The position numbers were made by a program, and so were the translations under genes. From NCBI GenBank assembly GCA_937991555.1, contig CALKHU010000244.1, forward strand, positions 1 to 23,617: a stretch of 23,617 nt of DNA. The letters run 5' to 3'. This DNA comes from an uncultured Caulobacter sp. Its GTDB lineage: Bacteria > Pseudomonadota > Alphaproteobacteria > Caulobacterales > Caulobacteraceae. Positions 23,448 through 23,617 of the stretch are shown here, in pieces; positions within the stretch are counted from its first letter, which is position 1; each line of letters begins with the position of its first letter. The notes below the pieces were generated by a model, which saw only the letters and a program-made list of their open reading frames with translations, was not told the DNA's origin and did no database searches.

Positions 23448-23617
23448 CGGTCGATCTCCCCGAACACGATGTCCAGCGAGCCGAGGATGGCGCTGACGTC
23501 GGCGAGCATGTGGCCGCGGTTGAGGAAGTCCATCGCCGCCAGGTGCGGGAAGCCGGGCGCGCGGATCTTGCAGCGGTACGGCTTGTTGCTGCCGTCGCTG
23601 ACCAGATAGACGCCGAA
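23444..23617 (-). CDS. nuoD: NADH-quinone oxidoreductase subunit D, C-terminal end (starts outside the window)
   Basis: The last 57 codons of the 49-kDa subunit that helps form the quinone site. The readable part contains FGVYLVSDGSNKPYRCKIRA, PGFPHLAAMDFLNRGHMLAD and SAILGSLDIVFGEIDR followed by TGA, which is the invariant C-terminus of NuoD. The stop overlaps the GTG of the following membrane protein gene. Confidence 0.97.
   Translation of the reverse strand, partial: FGVYLVSDGSNKPYRCKIRAPGFPHLAAMDFLNRGHMLADVSAILGSLDIVFGEIDR

Overview
This 23.6-kb window is high-GC chromosomal DNA from an alphaproteobacterium, most likely of the Caulobacterales (Caulobacter/Phenylobacterium type). The evidence is the gene order nuo-birA-coaX-rnj-mce-DUF1467-proS-lolC-lolD-dnaE, promoter elements that fit the Caulobacter housekeeping consensus (TTGaCgS, then GCTANAWC), and a 29-residue membrane ORF just upstream of dnaE that matches SidA, the SOS-induced division inhibitor of C. 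crescentus. Every gene I can support lies on the minus strand, so transcription runs from high to low coordinates. I saw no tRNA, rRNA, CRISPR array, insertion sequence or prophage gene.

Region A (23617 to 10362) is most of a complex I (NADH:quinone oxidoreductase) operon: nuoD (3' end), E, F, G, H, I, J, K, L, M and N. Five small non-nuo genes are interleaved with overlapping or touching start/stop codons: a three-helix membrane protein and a SnoaL-like protein (between nuoD and nuoE), a two-helix membrane protein (between nuoE and nuoF), a three-helix membrane protein (between nuoF and nuoG), and a small lipoprotein (between nuoH and nuoI).

Region B (10348 to 5552) continues on the same strand: birA (biotin ligase without a DNA-binding domain), coaX (type III pantothenate kinase), rnj (RNase J), a rhomboid protease, methylmalonyl-CoA epimerase and a DUF1467 membrane protein. 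A strong intrinsic terminator at about 5330-5362 closes this stretch. The cofactor genes (biotin, CoA) and the epimerase fit propionyl-CoA/methylmalonyl-CoA metabolism.

Region C (5318 to 1973) is a second unit with its own probable promoter: proS (short alphaproteobacterial type), a LolC/E-type permease and lolD. These genes overlap, so they are probably translationally coupled.

Region D (1867 to 1) holds a GIY-YIG-like small protein, then the most interesting part of the window: a near-consensus promoter with two tandem 15-bp LexA-like boxes (18-bp period) driving the 29-codon sidA-like gene. The 5' two-fifths or so of dnaE (replicative DNA polymerase III alpha) follows 60 bp downstream, with no terminator in between.
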